64,000 nt of DNA from Adenophora triphylla var. japonica (GCA_022495995.1 JAFEMH010002444.1:124001-188000), one strand, 5' to 3'; shown: positions 42,998 to 54,365, counted from the stretch's first letter. Made by a program: numbers and translations. The notes: a model not told the origin generated them from the letters alone.

Positions 42998-44709
42998 TGT
43001 AAGTACCCAAATCTGGCTCATGCCTTCCGGTTAAATTTCCCGGCAATTTCGGTAAGTTTTTCGATAATTCCCCAGGCCTTCCTAGTGTTCCGGAAACATT
43101 CCGGAACTGTTTTTAATTAATTTAGGTCTGAAGGGGATCCTTCCTAATTAAGAAATACGTTTTTCTTAATTAGGAGGAAAGGTTCTAGAATTTGCCACCT
43201 TGCATGGTTCTAGAATGCTGAGTCATTGTGGATAATGCCGCACGGCTGCATTAGCTCGCTGTCCTTAGCCGCACGGCTTCATTAGCCTTATCCAGACTGC
43301 CTATAAATAGAGCCCTCCTCTACCCATTTCAACACAAACAATTGACATAAAAATCATCCACCATCACACATAATACGTAAAATACACTCCCAAGAGCTGC
43401 TGGAAGTCCAAGAAGGTGAAGAAGAAGGCCAAGAAGCCACCTCCCTCCTCCTTGAAGATCCCAAGATCAACTCCTCCTCCTAGCTCCATCCAAAGAAGAA
43501 GAGGAAGCCATTGGTAACCTCGCACACCCTAACCTTGCATCCTAATTGCTCTATGTGATTCTAATTACTCATTGCATTTCATATATTGCATATTATCTTG
43601 CTTGGGACTTGGAAGATTAAAGATCATATCTTTATACCCCCTTCCCCTTTGCATGCATTAGACATCCTTTGTCATTAAAAATGTAGTCTTTATCCATAAA
43701 GGTGCATCCTTTGCACCTAAAATCTCCATTTTTCAATAAAAATGTCATCTTTATGCATCCTTTGCATATAAAAATACAATCTTTTTCAATAAAAATGCAT
43801 TCTTTGCATAAAAATCATGTTTTCACACTCAAAATGCATACTTTGCATTAAAGAATCATTCTTTTCCATTTTCATACATCATTTATGCATTAAATACTAT
43901 TTTCCAACATAAAAATGCATTCTTTACATAAAAATCTTTTCTTTGCACAAAAGGCATCCCTTGCAACCAAAAGACATTCTTTACACTCTAAAATTCCATC
44001 TTTTCACTAAAGTGTCATTTTTTTTAATCATGCATTTTCCCCTTTCTCCCATTAGCAACCTTGGAACGGACCGGTGTAAAAGATCATATCTTTACATCGT
44101 TCCTTCCATTAAAGGTTCCATATTTCTTTAGATAGGGACATCCTTGAACCCTATATCTCCAATTATCGCTTAAGAAAGAGTATGAAGCATCTATACGAGC
44201 TCGACCGTCTTAAAGCGTAGGATTGATGGGCTAAGGACCCTCCTTTTCTAAAGAACCTCATCTTTGACTATAAAGAGAGTCATTCTCTCTATCACGCAAG
44301 TCCCGAGGTTAAAATGCGATGATCACAAGTCACAAGATGAGGACGGGATCATAATCCCGAACACATAAATTCCAAGAAATCCCGAGCGACAACCGACAAA
44401 TGGTTTGTACGTCCGTAAGACGACTTGGGACATTCCCTCCCCCTATTTTTAAACACATGCACACAAGAAAGCACGCAAGCAAGCACGATTAATGAAATCT
44501 TGGGAGACTTGCTCCGGCAAGGCACCTTGGGTGAACGACGATCCGTTCTTCCCAAGGGGTAACTTAACCTCCGAACCCAATAAAACCTTTTTTCAAAGTT
44601 TTGAGGTAATCAAAATGGCGTGGCGACTCCGTTTTTCAAATTAAACCGGATGTCTTCAAATTCGCGTGAATTTCCAAAACAAACAAAAAATTTTGGGCAC
44701 ACATTCACA
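42998..44709 (+). repeat. 5' LTR of the large non-autonomous element
   Basis: It starts TGTAAGTACCCAAATCTGGC and ends ACACATTCACA. The promoter box CTATAAATAG is at 43301-43310. Between about 43650 and 43990 an AT-rich run repeats phrases such as AAAATGCATNCTTTGCAT about ten times with variation. Confidence 0.93.
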
Positions 44710-44711
44710 GT

Positions 44712-44729
44712 TTGGCGACTCTGCTGGGG
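44712..44729 (+). other. Primer binding site of the large non-autonomous element
   Basis: TGGCGACTCTGCTGGGGA lies two or three bases after the LTR end. It would pair with the 3' end of a host tRNA; the exact tRNA is not verified. Confidence 0.7.
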
Positions 44730-45589
44730 AATGACCCAAAGGAGAAAAGCTTTATTTTCAAAACAAAAATCGATATTCGGTATATAGGTAGAAACCATTT
44801 ACCCTTCCTGTACACTCCCTGATGTGGGAGATGGGATAACCGGTGGTTTAACAATCCCACGTACCAGTATCCCTTTTCGAAAAAAATTTTGAAAAAATAA
44901 AAGAAAGCTTTTCCCTTTGAGCGGGTTAGACTCCCGTCGTTGATTTCATTAATCTTGCTTGCTTTCTTTACCTTGCATTGCATCATTTGCATCTTAGAAT
45001 CTGTGCATACTTTGAACGGGAAACAACCCGAAAAATAGCAAAGGAGTGGAACCTGGAAAATTGATCCATGCATTCGTACGGCTCAATCCTCATTGGATTC
45101 TGACCGGGCGACCTCAGTGGCAATTCCACCAGGAAAAATCATGGTTAATCTGGCAGTCCTAGCAGCTTGGGGCTATTCAGCTCCATGGCACCGGGCTCCC
45201 GAGAAAAAATTTACGTGCTTACGTGTTGCATTTTCCCCGTCCCAAAAATCATTCCTTTAAAACACATTTCTGAAAATCTCTGTTTTAACTCAAAAAGGAA
45301 CATTTTTAGGAGACCGCACACTACGCGCACCTGATATATCCTGTACACTTTGCACGCACGTCCTTCAAACCCGAGGGTGGTTCCAGCTGCGATCACGGAC
45401 GGCCTTACGATGCTCCGGGCGCGCACGGAATCATCCCAACCTCCCCATGGCGGCCGGTGTCGACCAATGCACGGTCGTGTCACACGTTTCAAAAAACCGT
45501 GACTTTTGGTTGGTTTTTGGTCTAGTCCGTGTCATATAGCCCGGTTGCGTACCCTCGTAAAGGTCGAAGCCTTAGTTCATAACGGAAGC

Positions 45590-45990
45590 CAAGATTTTCG
45601 CTCAAGCGAAACTACGCCAAAATTCCGACAAGGAAAAATTGGTAGGATCTTGACTCCGACATTGACTTTGACCTTGACCCGCACGGAATGCGTAAGAGTC
45701 AAGACCGAGTCTTTGCCAACAAATCAAAAGATCTTTCGCCCAAGCGAAGCTCTGCCAAAATTCCGACAAGGAAAAATTGGCAAGATCTTGACCCGGCATT
45801 GACTTCGCTTCTGACTCACACCCGGCGTATGCAACGAAGTTCAATGTGACACTGTGTCATCCGGCTTTTGCCGCCCGACCCATGCCTATTATCTTCTCGG
45901 ACATTACCGAAAGTCAAAACGTCATTCGCTCAAGCGAAATTCTGCCGAAATTCTTTCAAGGCAGAAAGACGAGACTTTCCCGGTATTGCC
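45590..45990 (+). repeat. Three irregular repeats with a TTCGCTCAAGCGAA hairpin
   Basis: The phrase (TTCGCTCAAGCGAA, then CCAAAATTCCGACAAGG, then AAAAATTGGYARGATCTTGAC) recurs at about 45597, 45735 and 45925. The third copy is the most diverged. The leading 14-mer is a perfect dyad with a CA centre. Confidence 0.7.
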
Positions 45991-46309
45991 TTGACTATAA
46001 TCCGCATCGCTCGTGCGTTGAAAGTTCCTATGACCCGCTAGACCCGTTAGGAGCGTTCTTTACTCTCGGTCGGTGGGATCCGCGTGCCCTATAGGACCCA
46101 CGCCCGGGGCTGTCCACCCTGGGAGGTCGAAATACAGGTGGAATACGAGGGGCTTATAAACGTAGTTACGGAACCCACTGATCCAGGATCTAGAGTAGTT
46201 GCGAAAAAGAAGGGCAGAACCCCTTTTCCAACCAAATAGAAATTAAATAAAAGACATTGTTTTAAGTAAACTTGAACAATTAATCATAATTGCATGGTCC
46301 TATCTCTGA

Positions 46310-46760
46310 AATCCTTAATCGAGACCTCCTCGGTTCGATCTCCGATTTTTTTTCTCGACCTTTCGCGGTCAAATCTCTAATCGCGACCTCCTCGGTCCGA
46401 TCTTCGATTTCCTATCTCGACCCTTCGCGGTCAAATCTCTAATCGCGACCTCCTCGGTCCGATCTCCGATTTTTTTTCTCGACCTTTCGCGGTCAAATCT
46501 CTAATCGCGACCTCCTCGGTCCGATCTCCGATTTTTTTTTCTCGACCTTTCGCGGTCAAATCTCTAATCGCGACCTCCTCGGTCCGATCTCCAATTTTCC
46601 ATTTTCGACCTTGTGCGGTCAAATCCCTAATCGCGACCTCCTCGGTCCGATCTCCAATTTTCTATCTCGACCTTTCGCGGTCAAATGCAATCCCGACCTT
46701 TCACGGTCAAGTCTCCAATCAAAGATCCTCACGGTCCAATTTTCAATCTTGACCTTTCAA
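46310..46760 (+). repeat. 62-63 bp tandem repeats
   Basis: The phrase GCGACCTCCTCGGTCCGATC recurs at 46323, 46385, 46447, 46509, 46572 and 46635, giving periods of 62, 62, 62, 63 and 63. Each unit also has TCTCGACCTTTCGCGGTCAA. The last copies decay toward 46760. Confidence 0.88.
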
Positions 46761-47090
46761 GGTCTCATCTTTTTCGATCAATTAGGATTAGGAGAAAATG
46801 TGTTTTGAGCAAAATTTAAGCGATAAGTGCATGTTACTTGAGCCTTCAGCCTAAACACTTACCTCCAGGCCTAAACACTTACCTCCGAGTCTAAACCTTG
46901 CCTACCCCCGAGTCTAAACCTTGTCTATCCCTTTCCCGCAGCGAGAAAGAAGTGGGTGAGAATATCGGGTCAGCGGCTTGTCAATGCGGAAATTTCAGGC
47001 TCAGATAGTTCGTCAGAATCGTCCGTTTCATCGGCTCGGGAATTTAGAATGGCGGTTTGATGAAAAACGGTGAGGGTGCGAGGAAATCGG

Positions 47091-47246
47091 ATGGTTAGGA
47101 AGGAAGAGTTAGCCCTGGCTTTGGAAAATGCCCATAAGGCTCATGAGGAACAGCAAGCCATGCTTATTGACGCACTCCGTCGTCATGGAGTTCAGTCACG
47201 GTTGAGTCGAACGGTTCTCACGGTGGTAGTCGAAGATGAGACTTGA
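47091..47246 (+). CDS. Short ORF upstream of gag in the large non-autonomous element
   Basis: The ATG opens 51 codons (MVRKEELALALENAHKAHEE, then QQAMLIDALRRHG) before TGA. The segment is helical and charged, like the start of a Tat-type gag. The main gag-like frame starts 86 bp downstream in a different phase, so this may be its N-terminus cut off by a frameshift or an intron ending at TTTCAG (about 47262). Confidence 0.4.
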   Translation: MVRKEELALALENAHKAHEEQQAMLIDALRRHGVQSRLSRTVLTVVVEDET

Positions 47247-47331
47247 AGCTTGATGATTTCAGTCCCTTCATCCTATAACCAAGACCCCCCCAGCCTATAA
47301 CCAATACCTTCCTCCATCCACATATGATCCC

Positions 47332-48483
47332 TTGCCAAGGACCACTTCTCCTCAGTCCTTTCCAACATCCCAGCTCATCAGGGCCCCATTGCCCTCAACT
47401 CCTCAGAACGGATTAGGCTTCACCCCACCTGTTTCTCAGTTTCAGCAATACCTGCCAGTTTATGCTCCAACCTCACATAATCAGTTTGAGATATGTGGCT
47501 ATGTTCTGAAGCCCCTATACCCACCTGAGTGCGATCATGAGTTGCCAAAGGATGATTCGAGTTTTCAGCTGTCACCTACCGGACTTAATGAATTCAGCCG
47601 TCAGTTTGCTACTACAAGTCCTGTTGCCAGTTCCGGTAACCCGAGAGTCCCCGTTGACCCCCATGTGGCAATGTTGATGGAGCAAGTGAAACAGATGCAA
47701 GAAAAGTTTGACCTCATGATGAGTATCAATACTCCCTTGACCCAAGATGTCGGACCAGGCAAGGAAATGGCTCCACCAAGCATAATCCAATGTCACCAGT
47801 ACCAAGCAGTAACCGTACCTGGCTCAGCATCAGTTCCTCACAAAGGAAAGAGTGTCGTAGCCTCCTTCAGCCAAATCCCACAATGGAACCAATTGGACAG
47901 TGAAGATCAAAGTCTTGAGAACAACAAGGTCTCCCAAAAACCTCGCTCCTTTCACTTTGACAATGCAGAGATGCCTTTAAGCAAGATTCTGGAAGAGCTA
48001 ATGAAAGAAAAGCTGATAAAGCCACTGGAGAATTGGAAGCCCAGGAACCCCAATGTTCGGTTGGATGAGTCCAAGCATTGTCTTTTCCATCAATACCATG
48101 GGCACAACACTGACAATTGCACCTCTTTGAGGTATGAGATCCAGAAGTTGATAGAAGATGGGAAGCTCGAGAACCTCCATGGACCAAAGACAGAAAGTTA
48201 TGATAAGAGGTCAATTCAAGAAGTGCAAGGTCAGAAACGTCAGCATGATGTTGGGATGCCCATGAGCAAAGTTTTCAACGATTTGGTGAAACGAGGCCTT
48301 CTCACACCTCTCGAGAATTATAAGCCAAGAAACCCAAGTAGAGTTGACAGGGCCAAGTTCTGTGAGTACCACAAGCATTATGGTCATGTGACAGACAAGT
48401 GTGTGGATCTGAAGAAAGAAATTCAGTGGCTGATCTACGAAGGAAAGCTCAAGCTCCCTGGCAGTCCAACCAGCGAAGAGTAG
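47332..48483 (+). CDS. gag-like protein with a duplicated zinc-knuckle module
   Basis: This is an intact 383-codon frame. Residues 1-110 are Pro/Ser/Gln-rich. A short helix (PHVAMLMEQVKQMQEKFDLM) follows. Then one module occurs twice: MPLSKILEELMKEKLIKPLE with CLFHQYHGHNTDNC and IQKLIEDGKLE, and MPMSKVFNDLVKRGLLTPLE with CEYHKHYGHVTDKC and IQWLIYEGKLK. The C-x3-H-x3-GH-x4-C pattern is the Tat-type gag knuckle, also seen at about 5550 in this window. The classical capsid segment (YDGTTDP) is absent. The protein could bind element RNA. Its integrity contrasts with the lack of pol. Confidence 0.75.
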   Translation: MPRTTSPQSFPTSQLIRAPLPSTPQNGLGFTPPVSQFQQYLPVYAPTSHNQFEICGYVLKPLYPPECDHELPKDDSSFQLSPTGLNEFSRQFATTSPVASSGNPRVPVDPHVAMLMEQVKQMQEKFDLMMSINTPLTQDVGPGKEMAPPSIIQCHQYQAVTVPGSASVPHKGKSVVASFSQIPQWNQLDSEDQSLENNKVSQKPRSFHFDNAEMPLSKILEELMKEKLIKPLENWKPRNPNVRLDESKHCLFHQYHGHNTDNCTSLRYEIQKLIEDGKLENLHGPKTESYDKRSIQEVQGQKRQHDVGMPMSKVFNDLVKRGLLTPLENYKPRNPSRVDRAKFCEYHKHYGHVTDKCVDLKKEIQWLIYEGKLKLPGSPTSEE

Positions 48484-49079
48484 CTAGACTAGGGTTTACC
48501 TATCCTTAAAAAAAAGAGAAAAAAGAAAAATAGTCTCTCAGTCAACCTTCGTAGGTTCTAGTACTTTTATCTTTCAATCAAGTCCTCCTCGGACATTGTA
48601 TTTAATCTTCAATTTTCTATAAAAGAGTCTTCTTCTTTTCTTGCTAGACTTAAGACATTATTTGCACACCTACATTACATTTAATGAAATGGTTTTATTT
48701 TATATGATCACTTGCATTGCTCAACAAGTAATCTCTCGAAATAATTCACGTTCTGATTAATCGGTGTGAGAAAGTCAACCAATGCTCTCCCTATACACCT
48801 TCCTTACCCCACAAAAGGCCTCCATCAAGCCATACACTTTCCTTACTTCACAAAAAGGCCTTCATTAAACCATACACTTTCCCAATCATGCCCCCACCTT
48901 CATCTTGACCAAGTCAACGACGGCGGCAACATCAAGGGACAACAAAAGGGCACTCAGCTTCGAAAGATTGACCCCGTGTCGACAACGACCTAGGAGCCTG
49001 CCTTAGACCTCAAGGATATCAAGAAAGTTCAAGCAGAGGCTTGCCTTGGCCCTCAGGTGCTTCATAAAATAAAAAATGT

Positions 49080-49233
49080 AGTGCAAAAAGAGTAATACCC
49101 AGCTAGACCGAAAATCCCTAAAAAGGGCAGTCTAGGCAAAAAAACAGGGTTGCACATATATAAAAAAAAAAAAAAAAAAAGAAGAAAAAAATCTCGGTGC
49201 AAAAAGAGTAATGCCCGGCTAGGCCGAAAATCC

Positions 49234-49267
<34 letters not shown>

Positions 49268-49310
49268 GCAGTCTAGGCAAAAAACAGGGTTGCACATAGA
49301 AAATAAAAGA
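49080..49310 (+). repeat. Two direct copies with long A runs
   Basis: GTGCAAAAAGAGTAATRCCC ... GGGCAGTCTAGGCAAAAAA ... AGGGTTGCACAT occurs twice (about 49081-49160 and 49198-49298). A runs of about 18 and 30 bases separate the parts and differ between copies. Confidence 0.75.
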
Positions 49311-49689
49311 AAATAGGGCCAAGGACCCAGCACCGCCAATCAAAAGCTTGACGGACAGGCAAAATCAAAGCTCAGAGAATGAAAGTTGTCGATAACAATG
49401 GGGCGGTCGAAGCAAAGCCAGAAGCATTTCGTAAGCCTTTAGGCACGTGCAAATCCCTTCTCCCCCAATGAAAGACGAAAATCAGAAGCAACCGTCCAAA
49501 GATGACTTGGTCAAGGAGCCATCCCGAGGCCCACGCCTCATCATCCGAGCCTTTTCACTAAAGGAACCACAAATCCCATTTCCCAAAGCCTGAAACAGTC
49601 CGGCCGAGGCCGAACTACGGCGACCTGAGCTCCTCACAATGAGGGGAACGTAGGCAACCAGCAATGGTCCGGTCATAAACACATTCAAA

Positions 49690-49830
49690 TTCCCGAAAAT
49701 CCGGTCTCATCAATGACCTTTCCCATAAGCATATCCAAATTCCAGAAAAACCCGGTCTCATCAAATGACCTCTCCCATAGACACAGTCAGATTCCAGAAA
49801 ACCCGGTCTCATCAATGACCTCCCTATACA
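49690..49830 (+). repeat. 50-52 bp tandem repeats, three copies
   Basis: CCGGTCTCATCAATGACCT recurs at 49701, 49753 and 49803, followed by YCCCATA and AATTCCAGAAAA-type sequence. Confidence 0.75.
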
Positions 49831-50349
49831 CAAACTTTTCTTTCACACCAGCCAACCTTGATCCGCGACATTGGTTGACTTTCTCCTCATGATTAATAAG
49901 AATGTTTTTCTTCATATCGAGGTTAATGGTTGAATAACCCGAACATCAATAAAGGGTTTTAAGCAATCTTGTGATCGTTGTAAATAAAACAAGTTTTCAA
50001 ATATCTTGACAAGTCTTCTCTTTCTACATCTTAGGAAAGATAGTGCTAAACACTGATTTTCTGTCAGCAGGGGCTTCCATACACTTTTACAAACCTTTCT
50101 ACGCTTATACTCTTTCAAAAGAGTCAAACCCAAAGCGAGTTTTGTGCCTACATCGAATAAGGCCATCGAAATAACACAAAATCGGGATCCATTCCCACCT
50201 TTCGAAAAATATGCCCCTGCATGTATAAATTTTTGAGAATCTTTTCTTTCACATCTTCTTAAGGTTGACTGATTGACTAAAGAAAATAAAAAAAAAAAGA
50301 AGAGAGAGAGAAGGATAGGTTTTCCCTCTTCTGCCACAATTCGCATTAG

Positions 50350-50800
50350 GGCTGCCTCGAAACTTTGTCAAAGCATTCCTTTAAACTGGGGCTTCTTTAG
50401 CCATTTTTGAGATTCACATCGGGTTCTTCACTAGGTCCCTAGATGGATTCAGTTTTGTTCAGATCAACCTCAGGATCACTTCCGCAGTACCAATCATATT
50501 GGGATTTTCGCTAGGTCATCAGATTGGGGCTTCATTAAGTCACTCCTTCAAAACCTAAGACTTCGCCTGCTCAGTTCATCCAACCGGGGCTTTGCCAATG
50601 AAAGAACCTTTCCTTGCTTTAATAAGATATGGGGCTTTGCAGAAAGTTTTTCCTTAGACCGGGGCTTCGATAAGTTGCATCCACCCCTCGAAGAGTTGGT
50701 CACTTCGACATCTGCTTTAGTCTTTGGTTGTAAAAGCCTGTCAGCATCAGCTTCAAATGCCAGAATGTGAGAAAGGAACATTCATCGAGACCCGAGTTTT
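50350..50800 (+). repeat. Degenerate repeats around GGGGCTTC
   Basis: Phrases of the type ACYGGGGCTTCGNTAA recur at irregular spacing with CTAGGTC-type partners. They look like an old decayed tandem array. No protein is supported. Confidence 0.4.
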
Positions 50801-51278
50801 AAAACCCAGTCTCATCCCAAGAGGGAATCTTAGTCCACGTTAACAACATCCCAGCAACAACAGCAGTTCAGTCCGCACCCAAGAGATACAACCCCACCTG
50901 CTTGAAACCCGTCTTAAACAATTTCCAAACACATTCCATATGTACATCCAGACCCAGTCCCTACCATGTTTCCAAGAAAAAAAAATCACCCCTAGGCTCA
51001 AGTAAAGTGCCAATTGCTAATGATAACATTTTCTCCCAAAAGCGCCTCCGTTACTTTCGTTATAACGAGATAATGCCAGGCGACAGTTTCCTGATTGTCA
51101 AAAAATCCAACTTTAGCTACCTCTATCACAGATTAAGAAGTATGCTCAAGTTTTCCAGCTATAGCTGCCTCTATCTACTCGATAGTGACGTAAGCTTCAG
51201 CTTCCTCAGGTGACAACCTCCATTAATTGTCAAAACCTCAAGAATCCTAGACATCGTTCCTAACTGTCTAGATGAAGT

Positions 51279-51370
51279 TTGAACTACGATCAAGGCTTGA
51301 TTCCTCCGGGATACGTAGGTAGCCTTTCATAAAAAGGTCCAGCCATCCGACCACATTGGTCACCTTTTTC
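51279..51370 (+). repeat. First copy of a conserved 90-bp block (see 54178 and 54278)
   Basis: It contains GAACTACG, GGCTTGATTCCTCCGGGATA and CGTAGGTAGCCT, then TCAGCCA and ACCNCNTTGGTCACC. The same block follows the 48-bp array twice, at about 54180-54270 and 54280-54365, so the array expanded between copies. Confidence 0.75.
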
Positions 51371-52007
51371 TTTCCCCATTCCTCAATGGTGCGTAAGCTT
51401 TTCATAAAAGTCCAGCTAACCGACCACTTTGGTCACCCCCTTTCGTCGATTAGCTAATTCGGCGTGCTGAGGTCCCCTTTTGGTCGTATAGAGCCTAGGA
51501 GGCATTTTCCATTTGAATCAAACTAAAAGTGTTTGATTTCTCTCGATCCCTCTCGAATCTCCCTCTCAATGTTCGCTCTCTCTCTCTTCTCACTGTCGTC
51601 TCCCTCTCAATTTCAAGTCCAATTGAGTTTCAAAATGACGACTGTGCGAATTTTAATGAATCTGTCAAATGGGCCTATTATGTCGTGCGACATACTAAGC
51701 CTACTGTGGCTTGTTTTTACAATTTTGCCCTGAAGGCTCAATTTTACGATTTTATCCCTCATAGGTCTGTTTTACCCCTTGTGCCCCTGGCATTTCCAAT
51801 CATTTTCGATCAAATTTTCCCTCCAGTTCCCCCGAGGTTTATTTTACAAATTTACCCCTGTGGCTCATTTTATTTGCCTTTGGCATTTCTAATTCTATTT
51901 TACAAAAAAATTATCAGGGTACGCCCCGTTTCCTTATAAAATTATCGGGTACGTCCCACTTTCTTTACAAAAATCATCGAGTCCTTCCTACTTCTTTACA
52001 AAATCCA

Positions 52008-54167
52008 TTCTCTCTCGCGATCTCCGTCATTCCAAGGTGAAAGAATGACATTTCGCTCTCTCTTTCGATCTCCGTTATTCCAAGTTGAAGGAATAACATT
52101 TCGATCTCTCTCGCGATCTCCGTCATTCCAAGGTGGAAGAATGACATTTCGCTCTCTCTTTCGATCTCCGTTATTCCAATTTGAAGGAATAACATTTTGA
52201 TCTCTCTCGCGATCTCCGTCATTCCAAGGTGGAAGAATGAAATTTCGCTCTTTCTTTCGATCTCCGTTATTCCAAGTTGAAGGAATAACATTTCGATCTC
52301 TCTCGCGATCTCCGTCATTCCAAGGTGGAAGAATGACATTTCGCTCTCTCTTTCGATCTCCGTCATTCCAAGGTGGAAGAATGACATTTCGATCTCTCTC
52401 GCGATCTCCGTCATTCCAAGGTGGAAGAATGACATTTCGCTCTCTCTTTCGATCTCCGACATTCCAAGGTGGAAGAATGACATTTCGCTCTCTCTTTCGA
52501 TCTCCGTCATTCCAAGGTGGAAGAATGACATTTCGATCTCTCTCGCGATCTCCGTCATTCCAAGGTGGAAGAATGACATTTCGCTCTCTCTTTCGATCTC
52601 CGTCATTCCAAGGTGGAAGAATGACATTTCGATCTCTCTCGCGATCTCCGTTATTCCAAGTTGAAGGAATAACATTTCGATCTCTCTCGCGATCTCCGTC
52701 ATTCCAAGATGGAAGAATGACATTTCGCTCTCTCTTTCGATCTCCGTCATTCCAAGGTGGAAGAATGACATTTCGATCTCTCTCGCGATCTCCGTCATTC
52801 CAAGGTGGAAGAATGACATTTCGCTCTTTCTTTCGATCTCCGTTATTCCAAGTTGAAGGAATAACATTTCGATCTCTCTCGCGATCTCCGTTATTCCAAG
52901 GTGGAAGAATGACATTTCGCTCTCTCTTTCGATCTCCGTCATTCCAAGGTGGAAGAATGACATTTCAATCTCTCTCGCGATCTCCGTCATTCCAAGGTGG
53001 AAGAATGACATTTCGCTCTCTCTTTCGATCTCCGTCATTCCAAGGTGGAAGAATGACATTTCGATCTCTCTCGCGATCTCCGTCATTCCAAGGTGGAAGA
53101 ATGACATTTCGCTCTCTCTTTCGATCTCCGTCATTCCAAGGTGGAAGAATGACATTTCGATCTCTCTCGCGATCTCCGTTATTCCAAGTTGAAGGAATAA
53201 CATTTCGATCTCTCTCGCGATCTCCGTCATTCCAAGATGGAAGAATGACATTTCGCTCTCTCTTTCGATCTCCGTTATTCCAAGTTGAAGGAATAACATT
53301 TCGATCTCTCTCGCGATCTCCGTCATTCCAAGGTGGAAGAATGACATTTCGCTCTTTCTTTCGATCTCCGTTGTTCCAAGTTGAAGGAATAACATTTCGA
53401 TCTCTCTCGCGATCTCCGTCATTCCAAGGTGGAAGAATGACATTTCGCTCTCTCTTTCGATCTCCGTCATTCCAAGGTGGAAGAATGACATTTCGATCTC
53501 TCTCGCGATCTCCGTCATTCCAAGGTGGAAGAATGGCATTTCGCTCTCTCTTTCGATCTCCGTCATTCCAAGGTGGAAGAATGACATTTCGATCTCTCTC
53601 GCAATCTCCGTCATTCCAAGGTGGAAGAATGACATTTCGCTCTCTCTTTCGATCTCCGTCATTCCAAGGTGGAAGAATGACATTTCGATCTCTCTCGCGA
53701 TCTCCGTCATTCCAAGGTGGAAGAATGACATTTCGCTCTCTCTTTCGATCTCCGTCATTCCAAGGTGGAAGAATGACATTTCGCTCTCTCTCTTTCGATC
53801 TCCGTCATTCCAAGGTGGAAGAATGACATTTCGATCTCTCTCGCGATCTCCGTCATTCCAAGGTGGAAGAATGACATTTCGCTCTCTCTTTCGATCTCCG
53901 TCATTCCAAGGTGGAAGAATGACATTTCGATCTCTCTCGCGATCTCCGTCATTCCAAGATGGAAGAATGACATTTCGCTCTATCTTTCGATCTCCGTCAT
54001 TCCAAGGTGGAAGAATGACATTTCGATCTCTCTCACGATCTCCGTTATTTCAAGTTGAAGGAATAACATTTCGCTCTCTCTCTTTCGATCTCCGTCATTC
54101 CAAGGTGAATGACATTTCGCTCTCTCTTTCGATCTCCGTTATTCCAAGTTGGAAGAATAACATTTCA
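52008..54167 (+). repeat. 48-bp minisatellite, about 45 units
   Basis: The unit read on the plus strand is 16 codons, FRSLSRSPSFQGGRMT, and on the minus strand MSFFHLGMTEIAREIE. Since 48 is a multiple of 3, both strands stay open for hundreds of codons. Two main subtypes alternate: one with CTCTCTCGCGATCT, the other with CTCTCTTTCGATCT. A third variant has GTTATTCC...GGAATAAC in place of GTCATTC...GAATGAC. The total length, 2,160 bp, equals 45 x 48, although two units are +2 and one is -6. It lies near the 3' end of the non-autonomous Ty3-type element. Confidence 0.95.
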
Positions 54168-54177
54168 ATTCAGTCAA

Positions 54178-54365
54178 AGTTCGAACTACGACCTGGCTTG
54201 ATTCCTCCGGGATACGTAGGTAGCCTACTTTAGGTTCAGCCAATTCGTCACATTTGACGCCCCCCTTTCCCCAGTGGATTCCGAACTACGGCCATGGCTT
54301 GATTCCTCCGGGATACGTAGGTAGCCTTCCAAAGGTTCAGCCACTCGACCACCTTGGTCACCCAA
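54178..54365 (+). repeat. Second and third copies of the 90-bp block
   Basis: Two direct copies of the block first seen at 51279, each with CTTGATTCCTCCGGGATACG. The purine-rich GAGGGGCTTC just before the 3' LTR (54437-54446) could be the polypurine tract. Confidence 0.75.

Noticed and set aside
45506..46094. ORFs in the 45.5-46.1 kb repeats as proteins
   Set aside because: They follow the irregular repeat and show no domain or consistent codon use.
49062..49343. Minus-strand ORFs rich in phenylalanine
   Set aside because: They arise from long A runs in the two direct repeats.
51974..53826. Two long overlapping ORFs (529 and 601 codons) as protein genes
   Set aside because: They are a by-product of a 48-bp repeat whose length is a multiple of three; no start context, domain or non-repeat part supports a gene.
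52008..54167. CRISPR-like array
   Set aside because: Units are contiguous without unique spacers and the DNA is plant nuclear, so it is a minisatellite.
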